Below are positions 12,121 to 22,079 of a DNA stretch of 64,000 nucleotides, in pieces. The position numbers and the translations under genes were made by a program. The stretch comes from Odontesthes bonariensis (taxonomy: Eukaryota; Chordata; Actinopteri; Atheriniformes; Atherinopsidae): positions 22,257,657-22,321,656 of the forward strand of contig NC_134525.1 in NCBI RefSeq assembly GCF_027942865.1, in the 5' to 3' direction. The stretch's first letter is position 1. Each line of letters opens with the position of its first letter. The notes beneath the pieces are model-generated. The model ran no database searches, was not told the DNA's origin, and saw only the letters and a program-made list of their open reading frames with translations.

Positions 12121-12590
12121 GCACATACTGCATCTTTGACCGACTGACCTTATGACCCTCAGATGCAAGATGGTGAAGGAGAGAAATGGTGTCAGCTTTA
12201 CACTGCACCTGAGTGGGAGAGCAAATAAGGAGGTCATCAACATATTGCAGCAGGGCGGTACCAGGGCTGAGTGTCAAAGAGGACAATGAAGCTGCCAAGG
12301 CGGCATTATACACTGTAGGTGACTCAGCATAGCCCTGTGGCATGCGAGTAAAGGTGTAACTACGGCCTTCAAACTGGAACGCAAACCAAAACTGAGAATC
12401 AGGATGTACAGGAACACTGAAGAATGCGTTTGACAAGTCAATCACAGAGAACCAACAGGAGTTAGGGGGAATTTTAGACAACAAAGTATAGGGATTAGGT
12501 ACCAACGGGGCACGAGCATGGATAGCAGCATTGACAGCAGTCAAGTCTTGAACAAACCTCCATTCCTGTGGAGCAGGAGGGGGCCTGTAT
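11873..12590 (-). pseudogene. ERV-1 reverse transcriptase palm and fingers
   Basis: FSVIDLSNAFFSVPVHP holds the first catalytic Asp and LLQYVDDLLI is the YVDD box. The MPQGYAESPTVYN segment matches the retroviral RT block B. The frame begins upstream of the first Met (12544), near 12590, where it is displaced from the protease frame. A second displacement near 12110-12130 puts the connection domain in yet another frame. The copy is therefore non-functional as it stands. Confidence 0.88.
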
Positions 12591-13920
12591 TGTTAACAGG
12601 AGAGTCATCACACAGGCGAATTACACCAGTAGTGCACAGAGACAGAAAGACTGGACGAATTCCAGCCACAGCCTCAGGGCGGCGTGGGTACTGAGCACGC
12701 TTAGGTCGAAAGGATGATTTAGGAGTGACAACAAGTGGTTCACAGTTCTTTATTAAACCAACATCATACTTGGACTGAGCCCAAACACAAGAGGGGACTG
12801 AATCGAGATCCGGATTAGAGTCTGCAGGAGCAGATACAAGATCAGCAGGAGCAGTCACGAGGGTGGAGAGTGATGAGGTCTGCAAGAGAAACACAGATCT
12901 GAGAGCGGACAAATGGAGTGGGTGTGAGGTGCAGTAGACCTGAGCTGAGGGAGAGTGAAGCACAAGGGGGCTCACGGTTGAACACCAATCAGTCAGGCCG
13001 TTGCACATCCTCACCCAAGGGCCCAAGTCTCGCCACTGATCCGTGGGACCCTTAGCCAGGGAAACATGGGGCTCACTCAAAGGAATCTCGTAGAACTGCA
13101 ACTGTGTGGGAGATAAACAAACAGATAAGGCGCAACGTGTCGCAGACCAGTAAAGGTTGCTGGTAAGTAGGGAATCATTAAGGTCAGAAAAGAATTCAGC
13201 TTCAAAATCCGGGCATGCGTCAGGGCTGACTTTAGCAGTACAGTGAATAGCAGCAGCTGCCATAAGCTCGACACCTGGGCTAAGCCTGTCTTGAGCAGTG
13301 GTGATCAGGGAAGAGGCTTGAGAGAGATTGATCCACCACTGATAAATATACAATGGTGGAGATGGAGAGGAGGCGAGAGTTTGCTTTATCATAAAGTAGG
13401 TGAAGTCATTTCTTTGGATGGGTTTAACCCCGTCGGGTGTGGGCACAAGCTTAATTTGAAATTTGAGAATCAAGTCTCGACCGAGAAGGTTGAAGGGGCA
13501 ACAAGGCGAATACAGAAAGGGATGGAGGACTGAATCAGGGGAATAAGGGGAGGCAACCGATAGTGGGGCCGTAAAGCGTTCACTAACATGTGAGCCAGAG
13601 GCTCCAACAGAGACAACAGTACGTTCAGATAGGAGAGGTGCAAAGGGCAGAGCACAAGTGGTGATAACAGAATAAGTGGCACCGGTGTCTACGATAAAGG
13701 AAACAGGGTGGCCACAGACAAGAATAGTTAGCGAGGGTAAGCTTAGAACGCTGTGTTCAGAAGCAGGAGAGGAGAGAAATGTGTGTGTGTGTTCAGAGGT
13801 AGTAGAGGAGGAGAGTGTGTGTGTGTGTGTGTCACTTCCCTCAGCTGCAGTCTGGGGAGAGCTGTCATCTGTCATGGGCGGAGAATCTCCAGCAGGGCCT
13901 ACCTCCCGGACTCCACCCAT
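12541..13920 (-). pseudogene. ERV-1 protease region, in frame with gag across a UGA
   Basis: The retropepsin active site FIVDTGATYSVIT and the flap-to-C-terminal LLGRDLILKF are visible. It occupies the same frame as gag. The gag stop at 13933-13935 is the only interruption between them (AAT TGA GAA), as in retroviruses that make Gag-Pol by readthrough. A long Ser/Thr/His-rich stretch precedes the protease and includes a TG microsatellite near 13815-13832. The C-terminal part runs into the start of RT and is cut off by a frameshift. Confidence 0.82.
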
Positions 13921-13932
13921 TTCCCTTTCTTC

Positions 13933-15140
13933 TCAATTGGAAGGGGAGGGGCCCTGGAAGGGGCGGCCTCGGCCTGAATTGGATGGATGGGAGCCACGCT
14001 GGTGACCGCCTTCGCGTCCACGTCCCCGCCTCTGATTCCGCTTCCGGGGGCAGTCTTGTGCCCAGTGCCCAGCCTGATGACAATAGAAACATTCACCTTG
14101 GTTACGCATGGCTGGATAAGGGGGTGGATCAGGAAAGGGTCTCCCTTCCTGACCACGTGGTGGGCCAGGCTGATGCAGGAGAGCAAGATTGACACGGTGT
14201 TTGGTATCAGCACGGCGTGACTTTTCAGAATCCGATTTGTCTCTCAGTCTCTTTTGGCAGTGTTTTGCATGTTTCAGGACATCAGTCAGGCGGGTGTTGG
14301 GATCATCCACCTCGACACAGGAATCACGGACCATGCTCAGCAGTGCTGTGTCAAGTCCAGCCATGAAATATTGTTTGAGCATGCACTCGTAGGTCGTAGG
14401 GGTACTGCCAGGATAACCGGCTGGGCGTTCAATTCCCCCATGAGCGTCGAAGACTTGTTGGAGTCTGGTGAAGAACTCCAGGATGTCTTCATCTGCCTTC
14501 AGAACACATGCTCCGACTTTGGACATGTCACAGACAACAGGGAATTTTGCTCGGACGGCTGCAATCAGGCCTGTCATCCAGGCGTGATAGGCAATATCTT
14601 GGTCATCAGTGGCTGATGCGGGGTTCTGCCAATTCAGGGTTTTTGGTGCATGATTCGGGTGCAGGTGTGGCTGGAGGAGGGTCAGTTGGGTTGGGGTGAG
14701 AATGCGAGCCAAAACTCGCGCCATTTCATGAGTTGTAGGGGTGAACTGAGTGATGAAACTCAGGAGCTCATCTGCCAATTTTTGCCCGCCTTTGTCGGGT
14801 GACGGAAGATGCTTGGCTGCATTGACGATGTCGTCTAAGACCCAGGGGCGGAAGACGAACATCGGACCGTCGGGGCCAGCGACCTGGATCATAGGCATCT
14901 GAGAGACCACGTCTTTGTCTTTACTTCTGAGGTGGCTTGAAACGGGACTTGAAAGGGGGCTGTTGAAATCCAGATGCAGCGGCAGGGGCTTTCTCTCTAC
15001 AGTAGTAGAGGATGGACCGCTGCTGCTGGGTGGCATGCCTGATCTGCCAGCGGTTTGGAGGTGGTCAGAGGAGCTGTCGGGTGCAGCGAGAGCAGAGGGA
15101 GGGGGTGACAGTGGAGTGTAGCGTTGACACGTTATTAATT
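13933..15140 (-). pseudogene. ERV-1 gag: capsid and nucleocapsid
   Basis: The frame is open from about 15136. Proline-rich sequence is followed by a p30-like capsid (FRPWVLDDIVNAAKHLP, later YHAWMTGLIAAVRAKFP) and one CCHC knuckle (CFYCHQAGHWAQDC). A basic RG-rich tail ends in a TGA at 13933. The frame upstream closes at a stop where the non-retroviral insertion starts, so this is the downstream half of an interrupted gag. Confidence 0.85.
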
Positions 15141-16860
15141 AATATTTACCTCGAAAATAGCAGGGGCACCACCTCTTTTATTTTAATTTGTTACGTTACA
15201 GTCCAAAGAGGAAGACTGTTTAAAATCTTGCAATCCTAGTATGTTATATTAATAATCAGTCTCATTCTGAGTCGTGCGTCCTGTTTGGAGTGGTAATCGG
15301 CTTAGTAACTGTCTGTGACACTCTTAAATGGGTTAATACAAACATTTATTCAACATTGCACAGGTATATAGGTGTATAAACAATTGATAAAGAGACAGAA
15401 ATTAGAATTATTGGGGACACTCAAAGGGGATAATAGGGAAGAAAGGAGCATGCCACTAACAGGATTACCTATCAAAAATGTGACTAAATCTGGTTCATAA
15501 CACGGATATTGTGCCAACAGTCTTCTGCCCGCGGAGGTCTGCTCATTCGTCGCTTTCAGAGAAAGTTTTCACTTTATCCACGGTTTCAAAAGATCTCAAA
15601 CCAGCACCTTACTTTGTCGTAGCAGCGTAAGGGATTCCGTGGTTCTTTCCTTCTGATGAGTTGGTGTCGAAGCGGTGTTCCCGTGGTAACCAGCGGGATG
15701 ACGTAGAATCAACTTCTCCTTTATTCTTCGTCCTTGGATGAAGAGTGGCGGCTTGGCTGGGCTGTATGAGTTGGCACACACTCGCGTGTGTTGGACCAGA
15801 CTTTTATATAAAAGAGAAGGGGAAGTCTAAAAAAATTGGGAATTAATAGTTACGGAGCAAAAGACAAAGGCTGAGATAAGAGGGCTGAGAGCAAGAGAAG
15901 AGATAAGCAAGGCAAGAGCTAAGAGCAAGACAAGAGGTAAGACAAGCAGGGCAAGAGGGAGGATTTCCTGCGCGCCTCTCTTTTAAGCTGGAGATCACAT
16001 GTCAGCTTTCGTCCAATCAGAGTTCAGCTGGCTTTTGACCCAAGGGAAAAAGGGGGTTGACCACGCTGAATTCATGAGACAAAAAGGGGGAATTTCTGCT
16101 CCTTTCTTATACCGTATTTAACCCATATGACAGTGACTTTAGACAATATAATGTTCTTAACAGACAATAATGTTGCATACAAGCAGGCATAAACACCCAT
16201 ATGAGCATTGACAGTTATCAGCATACAATACTTCATATTTATCATGATAGAAATGGTATGACACTTTTTGTTGTTGTTAATTTAGAATGATCTGCAGCTG
16301 TTTGGGTAATACCTGTGGAATTAAACACTATTAGGTTATGCATTGCACATAATGAGAACATTAAACATCCGTAGTTGAAATTGTCCATGGTTGTTTAGAC
16401 TGACATAGTGAAAAGTGTCCGTTATCCATGTCCTTTGGGGGGCACTGTGGCTCCACGAGAGGGATTCCTTTTAAATCCAATTTCATAACTTGGTAATTAA
16501 TGAAGGTAAAAGAATGGCGAATGTTTCAAAATGATCTGTAGATTTGTCCAGTAATGATTTTCACACTTTCAGTCTACGGAAAGTGAGGTTTATAGTGGAA
16601 TTTTCACTCTCTGAAAATAGGGAAGTGTGGCATTCCTTTGGGTTGGTCCAGCAGGAGAGTTGAGCTTACATCTGCTTCCCTTATCAGGAGGTGTCCTACA
16701 TAATTTATTATTCGTAGCTGGTCTGGGGGAGGGAAGACTCGGAAACAAAGAACCCCATTTGGTTGGTCTCACATCTGGCTCCGTTATCTCCTTTGAGCTG
16801 ATCCGTTGAGAGGGTCGTAAAGAGGGTACGTTTCTTGATGTCAAGAAAGGTTGGATCTTT
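15137..16860 (-). other. Insertion within ERV-1 gag, LTR-like, boundaries uncertain
   Basis: This non-coding stretch separates the matrix frame from the capsid frame. Read on the minus strand it has a TATA-like CTTTTATATAAAAG near 15803-15816 and an AATAAA-type signal near 15345. That spacing suits a solo LTR of another family. I could not find convincing terminal repeats or a target duplication. The part from about 16590 to 16898 may be retroviral leader or proline-rich gag in a shifted frame. Confidence 0.4.
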
Positions 16861-17395
16861 ATGTAAACATCTCCGTGCTCTGTCTTTCCTGAGAGCACGC
16901 TACAGGAGCGTCGGCAGGACCAGCTTCAGGGGGTGGGAGTTGTCGGCGGAATGGGGTTGAGGAGTCCTGGAGATCGACCGTTGCCAGAGATGCACTCAAG
17001 CCCTGGAGAGATGGATAAAGAGACCCTTTTTTGTTATCACATTCTTTAGGTTTATTCTTAAGAGAGGTCATTTCTTTCTGAGTCATTTTCCGATCCCGCG
17101 CGTCACATTCCCATTCCCACATTTGCAAGCATTTATTCATGCGTTCAGCTTTCACAACATCCTTACTCATGAGTTTCTTTTTTTTATACAATTTGTCTTT
17201 TTCTTTCTCTAGAGCTCCTCTCAACTGGGCCAGCTGAGCTTTACTGAGTGAGCCGCCTTCGGGAAAACCAAGATTTTCCCAATAAGACAAGAACTCGCAC
17301 GACTGTGGTCCAAACTTGGCTTTCATGCATGCCATAATTGGTGTATCTGGTCTCGGATCCTGAGATTTGCTTTGTCCACATTGCCCAGCTCCCAT
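16859..17395 (-). pseudogene. ERV-1 gag: matrix
   Basis: The 178-codon frame starts MGAGQCGQ, an N-myristoylation-type start, followed by a helical matrix-like region (FGPQSCEFLSYWENLGFP) and a proline-rich end. It lies about 400 bp downstream of the primer binding site. The frame stops at 16859, before the capsid, because of the intervening insertion. Confidence 0.75.
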
Positions 17396-17800
17396 TCTAG
17401 TGCACTTTTCCTGAGTAACCTCACGGTTACAATAAAACTGCTCAAAGAATTTTGCTTATCTTGCACGTTTTAACCTGGTACCTTCCTAAATAACCTTATG
17501 GTTATTGTAAAACTTGCACGTTTTAACCCGGTACTTTCCTGAATAATCTCACAGGACTTTTAATGTCGACACCCGTTCTCGATTATTAATTTTACCTGAA
17601 ATCAACCACAAAGGCACTTTAGTGAAAGGTAATATACGTCTCACCGTTAATTAGGAGATTAGTTTTGGGTGGTTTCGAGGAGTCCTGCGCCGCTGATCGG
17701 GACCGCGAGTCCCTGTCCCCGTCTCTCGAAGGCCTATTTTGAGGTTTGAGGATCTTAGGTGATCAGCCCTGGTTCCCGGTCCCGACGAGCGTACGAGGAA

Positions 17801-17817
17801 TCCCGCTTCTGACACCA
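17801..17817 (-). promoter_or_regulatory. ERV-1 primer binding site, tRNA-Leu type
   Basis: On the minus strand TGGTGTCAGAAGCGGGA starts five bases after the LTR. It is complementary to the 3' end of a leucine tRNA (CCCRCTTCTGACACCA type), with one difference from the form I know. The leader to the gag start (17396-17800) contains two degenerate copies of a TTGCACGTTTTAACC segment. Confidence 0.75.
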
Positions 17818-17822
17818 AGGAT

Positions 17823-18435
17823 TGTCGAGGATTTTTACCGTGGAGGCATTAACAAATTATTCTTAAGTCAAATAAATGAGTCTGTTATGTGCCCTGGTAG
17901 TTGATTTATTGATACATGCTCATTCAGAACACGGAGAGATCTCTGAAGTTGCGTCGCGTCATACAAGCTTTTATACAGTGGTACAAACAGATTACAAAAG
18001 GGAGACGTTTCCTGTCTTTAACCACAAGGGTCTCCTTTAACATTAAGGCTTGCGCATCCTATACATGAAACTGACAACCGAGGATGCAGATGTTCGCAGC
18101 TTTTGCAAGCTTGCAGAGCAGATTGATACTTTCGATGACATGTCTTGACAAGTTTTCTGCAGAATATCGATAACATGTTGTTGCAAGGCAGGAACAAAGT
18201 GCATTAAAGGTTCAGTGTCCGGTAGTTTCCAAGGGTGTGGTGCCTGGCAGGGCAAAAGTTTAGTTTCTGCTAGTTCAAAGGTTCAGTGTGTGCTCAGACA
18301 CAAAGCATGAATACAATTGCGTCTGTAGCATGGGTATATAACATTCTTTTGCATTGGTGAGTATATAGGTACATATCATTACCTGTAATTATGAATATAT
18401 AGAGTATACAAGATAAGTATATAAATTCTTTCACA
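17823..18435 (-). repeat. ERV-1 5' LTR
   Basis: Read on the minus strand it starts TGTGAAAGAATT and ends CTCGACA. TATAAAAG at 17968-17975 is followed, about 60 bp downstream, by AATAAA at 17905-17910. This gives a U3-R-U5 layout of 613 bp. It borders the primer site on one side and the 238-bp duplication on the other. Confidence 0.8.
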
Positions 18436-18673
18436 CCCACACCTTCCAGAAAGATGCCACCAGTTGTGGGATCTTTGTCATGCAGGTGACTTGTGTTTTC
18501 TTTATAATAAAAAACATTTAGTTTTACTATGTAAGATGATCATACACAGTACATATGTTGTTTTGCCACCTCTACAGATGGCCAAGATGACAGTGACCCA
18601 GTTTCCAAACATCCCAGAGAGGTTTCATATTGATTCCTCCAAAAAATCTCTTAAAAAACTAAGAAGAGACATG
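18436..18673 (+). repeat. 238-bp direct duplication, right copy (flank of retrovirus)
   Basis: This copy is identical to 10584-10821 and abuts the retroviral LTR at its left end. It continues without a break into the rest of the transposon gene, so this is the copy in the original context. Confidence 0.95.
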
Positions 18674-19128
18674 GCAGAAGAAATTCTGAAAGGATCAGGT
18701 ATTGCTCAAATATTACATTAATATGTCAAACAGTTCCTACAAACGTAACAGTAATAAAGGCCTATATTTTCTTTTTTTCAGTTTCAAAGGATGAGTTCTG
18801 TTCCTTCTGTGGCAATGAGGACCTGCCCAAGACTGCCGTTGATGTTGTCTGGGTGAGATTTAGAGATCAAAAAATCTGAATAGTGGATAATCAATAGATA
18901 ATCTGGGGTTAAGAACCAGACACAACATTGAAGTATTCAAATATTATATACTTTATAGGCATTATGTAGAGATAACATTTTAATATATTATGTTTAATAT
19001 ATTTGTCATTGTAGATTCAGTGTGGAACTTGCGCAAGATGGTTTCACACACAGTGCCTTGGAATGACAGCAGCAACGACACCAAACAAAGACACTCCTTG
19101 GTATTGTGTACTGTGCAACCCTAAATAA
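18578..19128 (+). CDS. Transposon gene 3' exons: C-terminal PHD finger
   Basis: The exons are 18578-18698, 18782-18852 and 19015-19128 (stop TAA), all in phase. After a basic helical segment they encode a C4HC3 zinc finger: CSFC, then QCGTC, WFHTQC and WYCVLC, ending NPK. PHD fingers read histone tails. One at the end of a transposase could guide insertion, which is my inference. The exon duplicated at 10726 is the same as the first exon here. Confidence 0.78.
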
Positions 19129-19135
19129 AGATGCT

Positions 19136-20190
19136 AAGACCAATGAAGCGTGTAGTGAGTTTGGTGACACTACACTGTATCATCAACAAGTTATTGATTG
19201 ATATTTCTGATAAAAATTCCCATAAATGATTCAAATTGTTTTTTTTTCAAAGCACGAGGTGTGATGTAATCTGTAGGAAAGCAGTGACATGTGTAGAGAG
19301 TTTGGTGACCCTACACCGTATCCTAGTGAAGTTATTGATTAATATTTCTAATAAAAATTCCCAGAAATTCAGAAAAATGAATTTCTTTCAAACTAAAAGT
19401 TGTAGTGTAATCTGTAGGACACCAGTGACATGTGTAGTGAGTTTGGTGACCCTACACTGTATCATCATGAAGTTATTGATTAATATTTTAAATAAAAATT
19501 CCCAGAAATTCAGAAAAATGAATTTCTTTCAAACCAAGAGTTGTAGTGTAATCTGTAGGACACCAGTGACATGTGTAGTGAGTTTGGTGACCCTACACTG
19601 TATCATCATGAAGTTATTGATTAATATTTCTAATAAAAATTCCCAGAAATTCAGAAAAATGAATTTCTTTCAAACCAAGAGTTGTAGTGTAATCTGTAGG
19701 ACACCAGTGACATGTGTAGTGAGTTTGGTGACCCTACACTGTATCATCATGAAGTTATTGATTAATATTTTAAATAGCCTACAAATTCCCAGAAATTCAG
19801 AAAAATGAATTTCTTTCAAACCAAGAGTTGTAGTGTAATCTGTAGGACACCAGTGACATGTGTAGTGAGTTTGGTGACCCTACACCGTATCATCATTAAG
19901 TTATTGGATATTTATTGATTATTTTTTGTAATGTCTCTCTTGGGTTGCACTTTGTACACAGTCCCTGCTCGCTGCTCTCACAGCCGGCTGCACATAAACA
20001 CTAATGTTATTGGTGTGGCTCCGAGGATGGCTCGTTTTGATGAAAGTTAGGTTGTAGCTCCTTGTCTGTCTTACTATGGTTGGAAATATTCTTGTTTTGT
20101 GTTTTAACAACGTCTCATTTCTGAGTTATTGATCCCGGAAGTCCGAATCTGCCAATATCTTTCCAACTTTACCGAACTTTATAAAACAGG
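19136..20190. repeat. Right terminal inverted repeat with 141-bp tandem array
   Basis: This is the inverted counterpart of 4460-5570. Tandem units reach about 19910, with GACATGTGTAGTGAGTTTGG recurring at about 141-bp spacing. The unique outer block follows and ends near CCAACTTTACCGAACTT at 20180. Unit copies differ from those on the left by a few bases and the number of units is similar. Confidence 0.88.
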
Positions 20191-20332
20191 GATATGTACA
20201 ACTATTTGATGCTAAATATATAAATAGAGTTTTTCAACAATATTATGAGAAGTTATACACATCCTCTATGTCTCCTAATGCTTCGCAGGAAGATATGGAA
20301 CAGTTTCTCCTTAATATAGACGTACCCAAGCC
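20184..20332 (+). pseudogene. L1-like LINE ORF2 fragment in frame with Harbinger transposase
   Basis: The frame upstream of the Harbinger Met stays open and reads INRVFQQYYEKLYTSS, then MEQFLLNIDVPK. This resembles the segment between endonuclease and reverse transcriptase in fish L1 elements. It takes the place of the usual helix-turn-helix N-terminus of the transposase. The fragment is short, so the match is suggestive only. Confidence 0.45.
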
Positions 20333-21098
20333 AACTGCCGACGATTGGAGGTGCATCGCAGATGGCTTTCAGCGTCGGTGGAACTTTCCAAATTGCGTGG
20401 GGTCCATTGACGGGAAACACGTAGTGATCAAGGCGCCGAACAAGTCTGGGTCGCTTTACTACAACTACAAGCACACCTACTCCATCGTCCTCCTTGCTGT
20501 TGTGGACGCCGAGTACCGGTTCCGTGTGGTGGACGTGGGGGGTTATGGCAGGACGAGTGACGGTGGCGTTCTAGCCAACTCGATCTTTGGCCAGATGCTG
20601 CGCGACGGAGCACTGGGACTGCCAGAGGATGCGGTGCTGCCAGGAGCGGAGAGGATTGGGCCGCAGCCATACGCCTTCGTGGGGGATGAGGCATTTCCAC
20701 TCCGGCGCAACCTCATGCGGCCTTTCCCGGGGAGGCAAGTTGGCAGCCACAGGGTGTTTAACTACAGGCTCTCCCGTGCAAGGCTGATCGTTGAGAATAC
20801 ATTTGGTATTCTCACAAGCCAGTGGTGTTTGTACAGAGGAGTCATTGGGGTCAGTCCTGCAAACGCGGAGACCTGTGTGAAGGCAACCTGTGTGCTGCAC
20901 AATTTCTTGCGGCGCAACATCACCAGGAGGCAGCCACAAACTGGACCGTCCACCTCGGGAGACACCGATCCCTCTGGCATCTTTCCAGTTCGTCGAGTGG
21001 GCAGCAACAATGCGACTCGCGAGGCCATCCGGACACGGGAGAAATTCGTTGACTACTTCTCAAACGAAGGAGCAGTTTCCTGGCAGCCTACTACGTGA
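20268..21098 (+). CDS. PIF/Harbinger transposase (HARBI1-like), N-terminally replaced
   Basis: The 276 residues contain the Harbinger DDE nuclease. WNFPNCVGSIDGKHVVI holds the first Asp, VVDVGGYGRTSDGG follows, FVGDEAFPL holds the second Asp, and NYRLSRARLIVENTFGIL the Glu. The length after the first Asp is normal, and the domain is uninterrupted. The N-terminal DNA-binding part expected of a ~350-residue protein is absent. The reading frame runs instead into L1-like sequence. The partner gene lies downstream in convergent orientation (22080-23410). Confidence 0.88.
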   Translation: MSPNASQEDMEQFLLNIDVPKPTADDWRCIADGFQRRWNFPNCVGSIDGKHVVIKAPNKSGSLYYNYKHTYSIVLLAVVDAEYRFRVVDVGGYGRTSDGGVLANSIFGQMLRDGALGLPEDAVLPGAERIGPQPYAFVGDEAFPLRRNLMRPFPGRQVGSHRVFNYRLSRARLIVENTFGILTSQWCLYRGVIGVSPANAETCVKATCVLHNFLRRNITRRQPQTGPSTSGDTDPSGIFPVRRVGSNNATREAIRTREKFVDYFSNEGAVSWQPTT

Positions 21099-21239
21099 TG
21101 TCCAGCATCCAGCACCAAACGGCTCTTTTCAGAGCCACCAAATGCCGAAAAAAGCAATATTTCCATCAAATTCAATAATATAACCCACCAGTGTTGCGAT
21201 AGCCTACTGTGACCACCTCTTCTTAATTTAATTTATTTA

Positions 21240-21543
21240 TTACTATTTTTAGTCTTTTTCTTATTTGTATGATGCTGCTAACACTGCACTACCTCTGGGT
21301 TTTTAAATTGAAATTTTTTCAAGCCCTTTTACTAACGCATTTATTTAGACAGGAATATCTCTATTTTTATATAACATCCATATTTTATTACCCCCCTTAT
21401 ATAGTTTTAACTTCCTGATTATGTGTCTGTATGTATGTCTACTTTTTGCACAAGCTGTATGTATGTGTGTATGTTGCTGCTGCGGCGCATGAATTTCCCC
21501 ACTGTGGGATAATAAAGGGCATACTTACTTACTTACTTACTTA
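21240..21543 (+). repeat. LINE 3'-end-like repeat with ACTT tail
   Basis: GAATTTCCCCACTGTGGGATAATAAAGG followed by a tandem ACTT tail (about 21523-21542) is the usual form of a fish L2/Rex-type LINE terminus. The upstream limit is uncertain. The stretch from here to 22080 has no further gene; it contains only short ORFs without domains. Confidence 0.5.
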
Positions 21544-22079
21544 TCACTTTGCCTACATTGTTATTACACATCACATAGAAAACCTGGCATTTTAGTCTTT
21601 AAGTGTGGTGAAGTTTAAAATTAGGCTTTTGTTGTCTGCCACAAGGTAATTTAAAAGCATTACCTCAAATACTTTTGCATGTGTTTAACAAGATCTTTCA
21701 TAACCTTTGTAACCTTTGCCTTGACTTGACTGGATGCTGACAGTGAAACTGAATATAGGATAGTCACAAAACTGCATTGCTGCATTGTACTCATATAGGC
21801 CTATCTCATACAAAAAACACACAGTGATACGTTTTTATATACAACTATATAATACTTTATTACATATAAACAAGTGTTAAATGCAAGAATATTAAAAAAA
21901 ATGACAATACTCTGGCTAGCAGAAAGGCTGACTCAGGGAACCTCTGAGCTAAACATACGTACAGGGAAAGCCCTGTAGCAACCATAAGCTGAGGGAGAGG
22001 TACCCCGTACCAAGGTGCAGCTGACAGCACTGCGAGGGTAAATAAGCTTACTAACACCCCTCACAGTGTTGTCAGCTGC

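Larger units (their letters stand above)
10822..18435 (-). mobile_element. Endogenous retrovirus with one LTR, 3' half missing (ERV-1)
   Basis: On the minus strand the order is 5' LTR (17823-18435), tRNA-Leu type primer site, gag (matrix, capsid, zinc knuckle), protease, reverse transcriptase and RNase H, then an abrupt end in the sequence after RNase H at 10822. Integrase, env and the 3' LTR are absent. Coding parts contain several frameshifts, and a ~1.5-kb insertion separates matrix from capsid. The MGxGQ-type gag start, p30-like capsid, single CCHC knuckle and a gag stop codon in frame with pro all point to a gamma/epsilon-like retrovirus. It is not competent. Confidence 0.85.
4460..20190 (+). 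mobile_element. Giant foldback DNA transposon (MULE/NOF-like) with fused Ulp1 protease and PHD finger
   Basis: Two ~1-kb segments at 4460-5570 and about 19136-20190 are inverted copies of each other, each made of a unique ~260-bp outer part and an inner array of ~141-bp tandem units. Between them, on the plus strand, lies a transposase exon (6517-8937) followed by small exons. These encode a C48/Ulp1-like cysteine protease (9207-10820) and a PHD finger (18578-19128). Long repeat-bearing inverted termini are known from foldback elements whose autonomous form carries the NOF transposase. The DDE layout also suits that group. Without the retrovirus and its flank duplication the element would be about 7.9 kb. 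No target-site duplication was found, so the outer limits are set only by the end of inverted similarity. Confidence 0.75.

Noticed and set aside
13815..14213. Overlapping plus-strand ORFs opposite gag and pro
   Set aside because: They are antisense shadows of the retroviral frames and contain a translated TG microsatellite.
4460..20190. Search for an 8-10 bp target duplication around the large transposon
   Set aside because: The bases left of 4460 and right of 20190 do not match. I do not claim a duplication; the right flank may have been rearranged with the L1/Harbinger junction.
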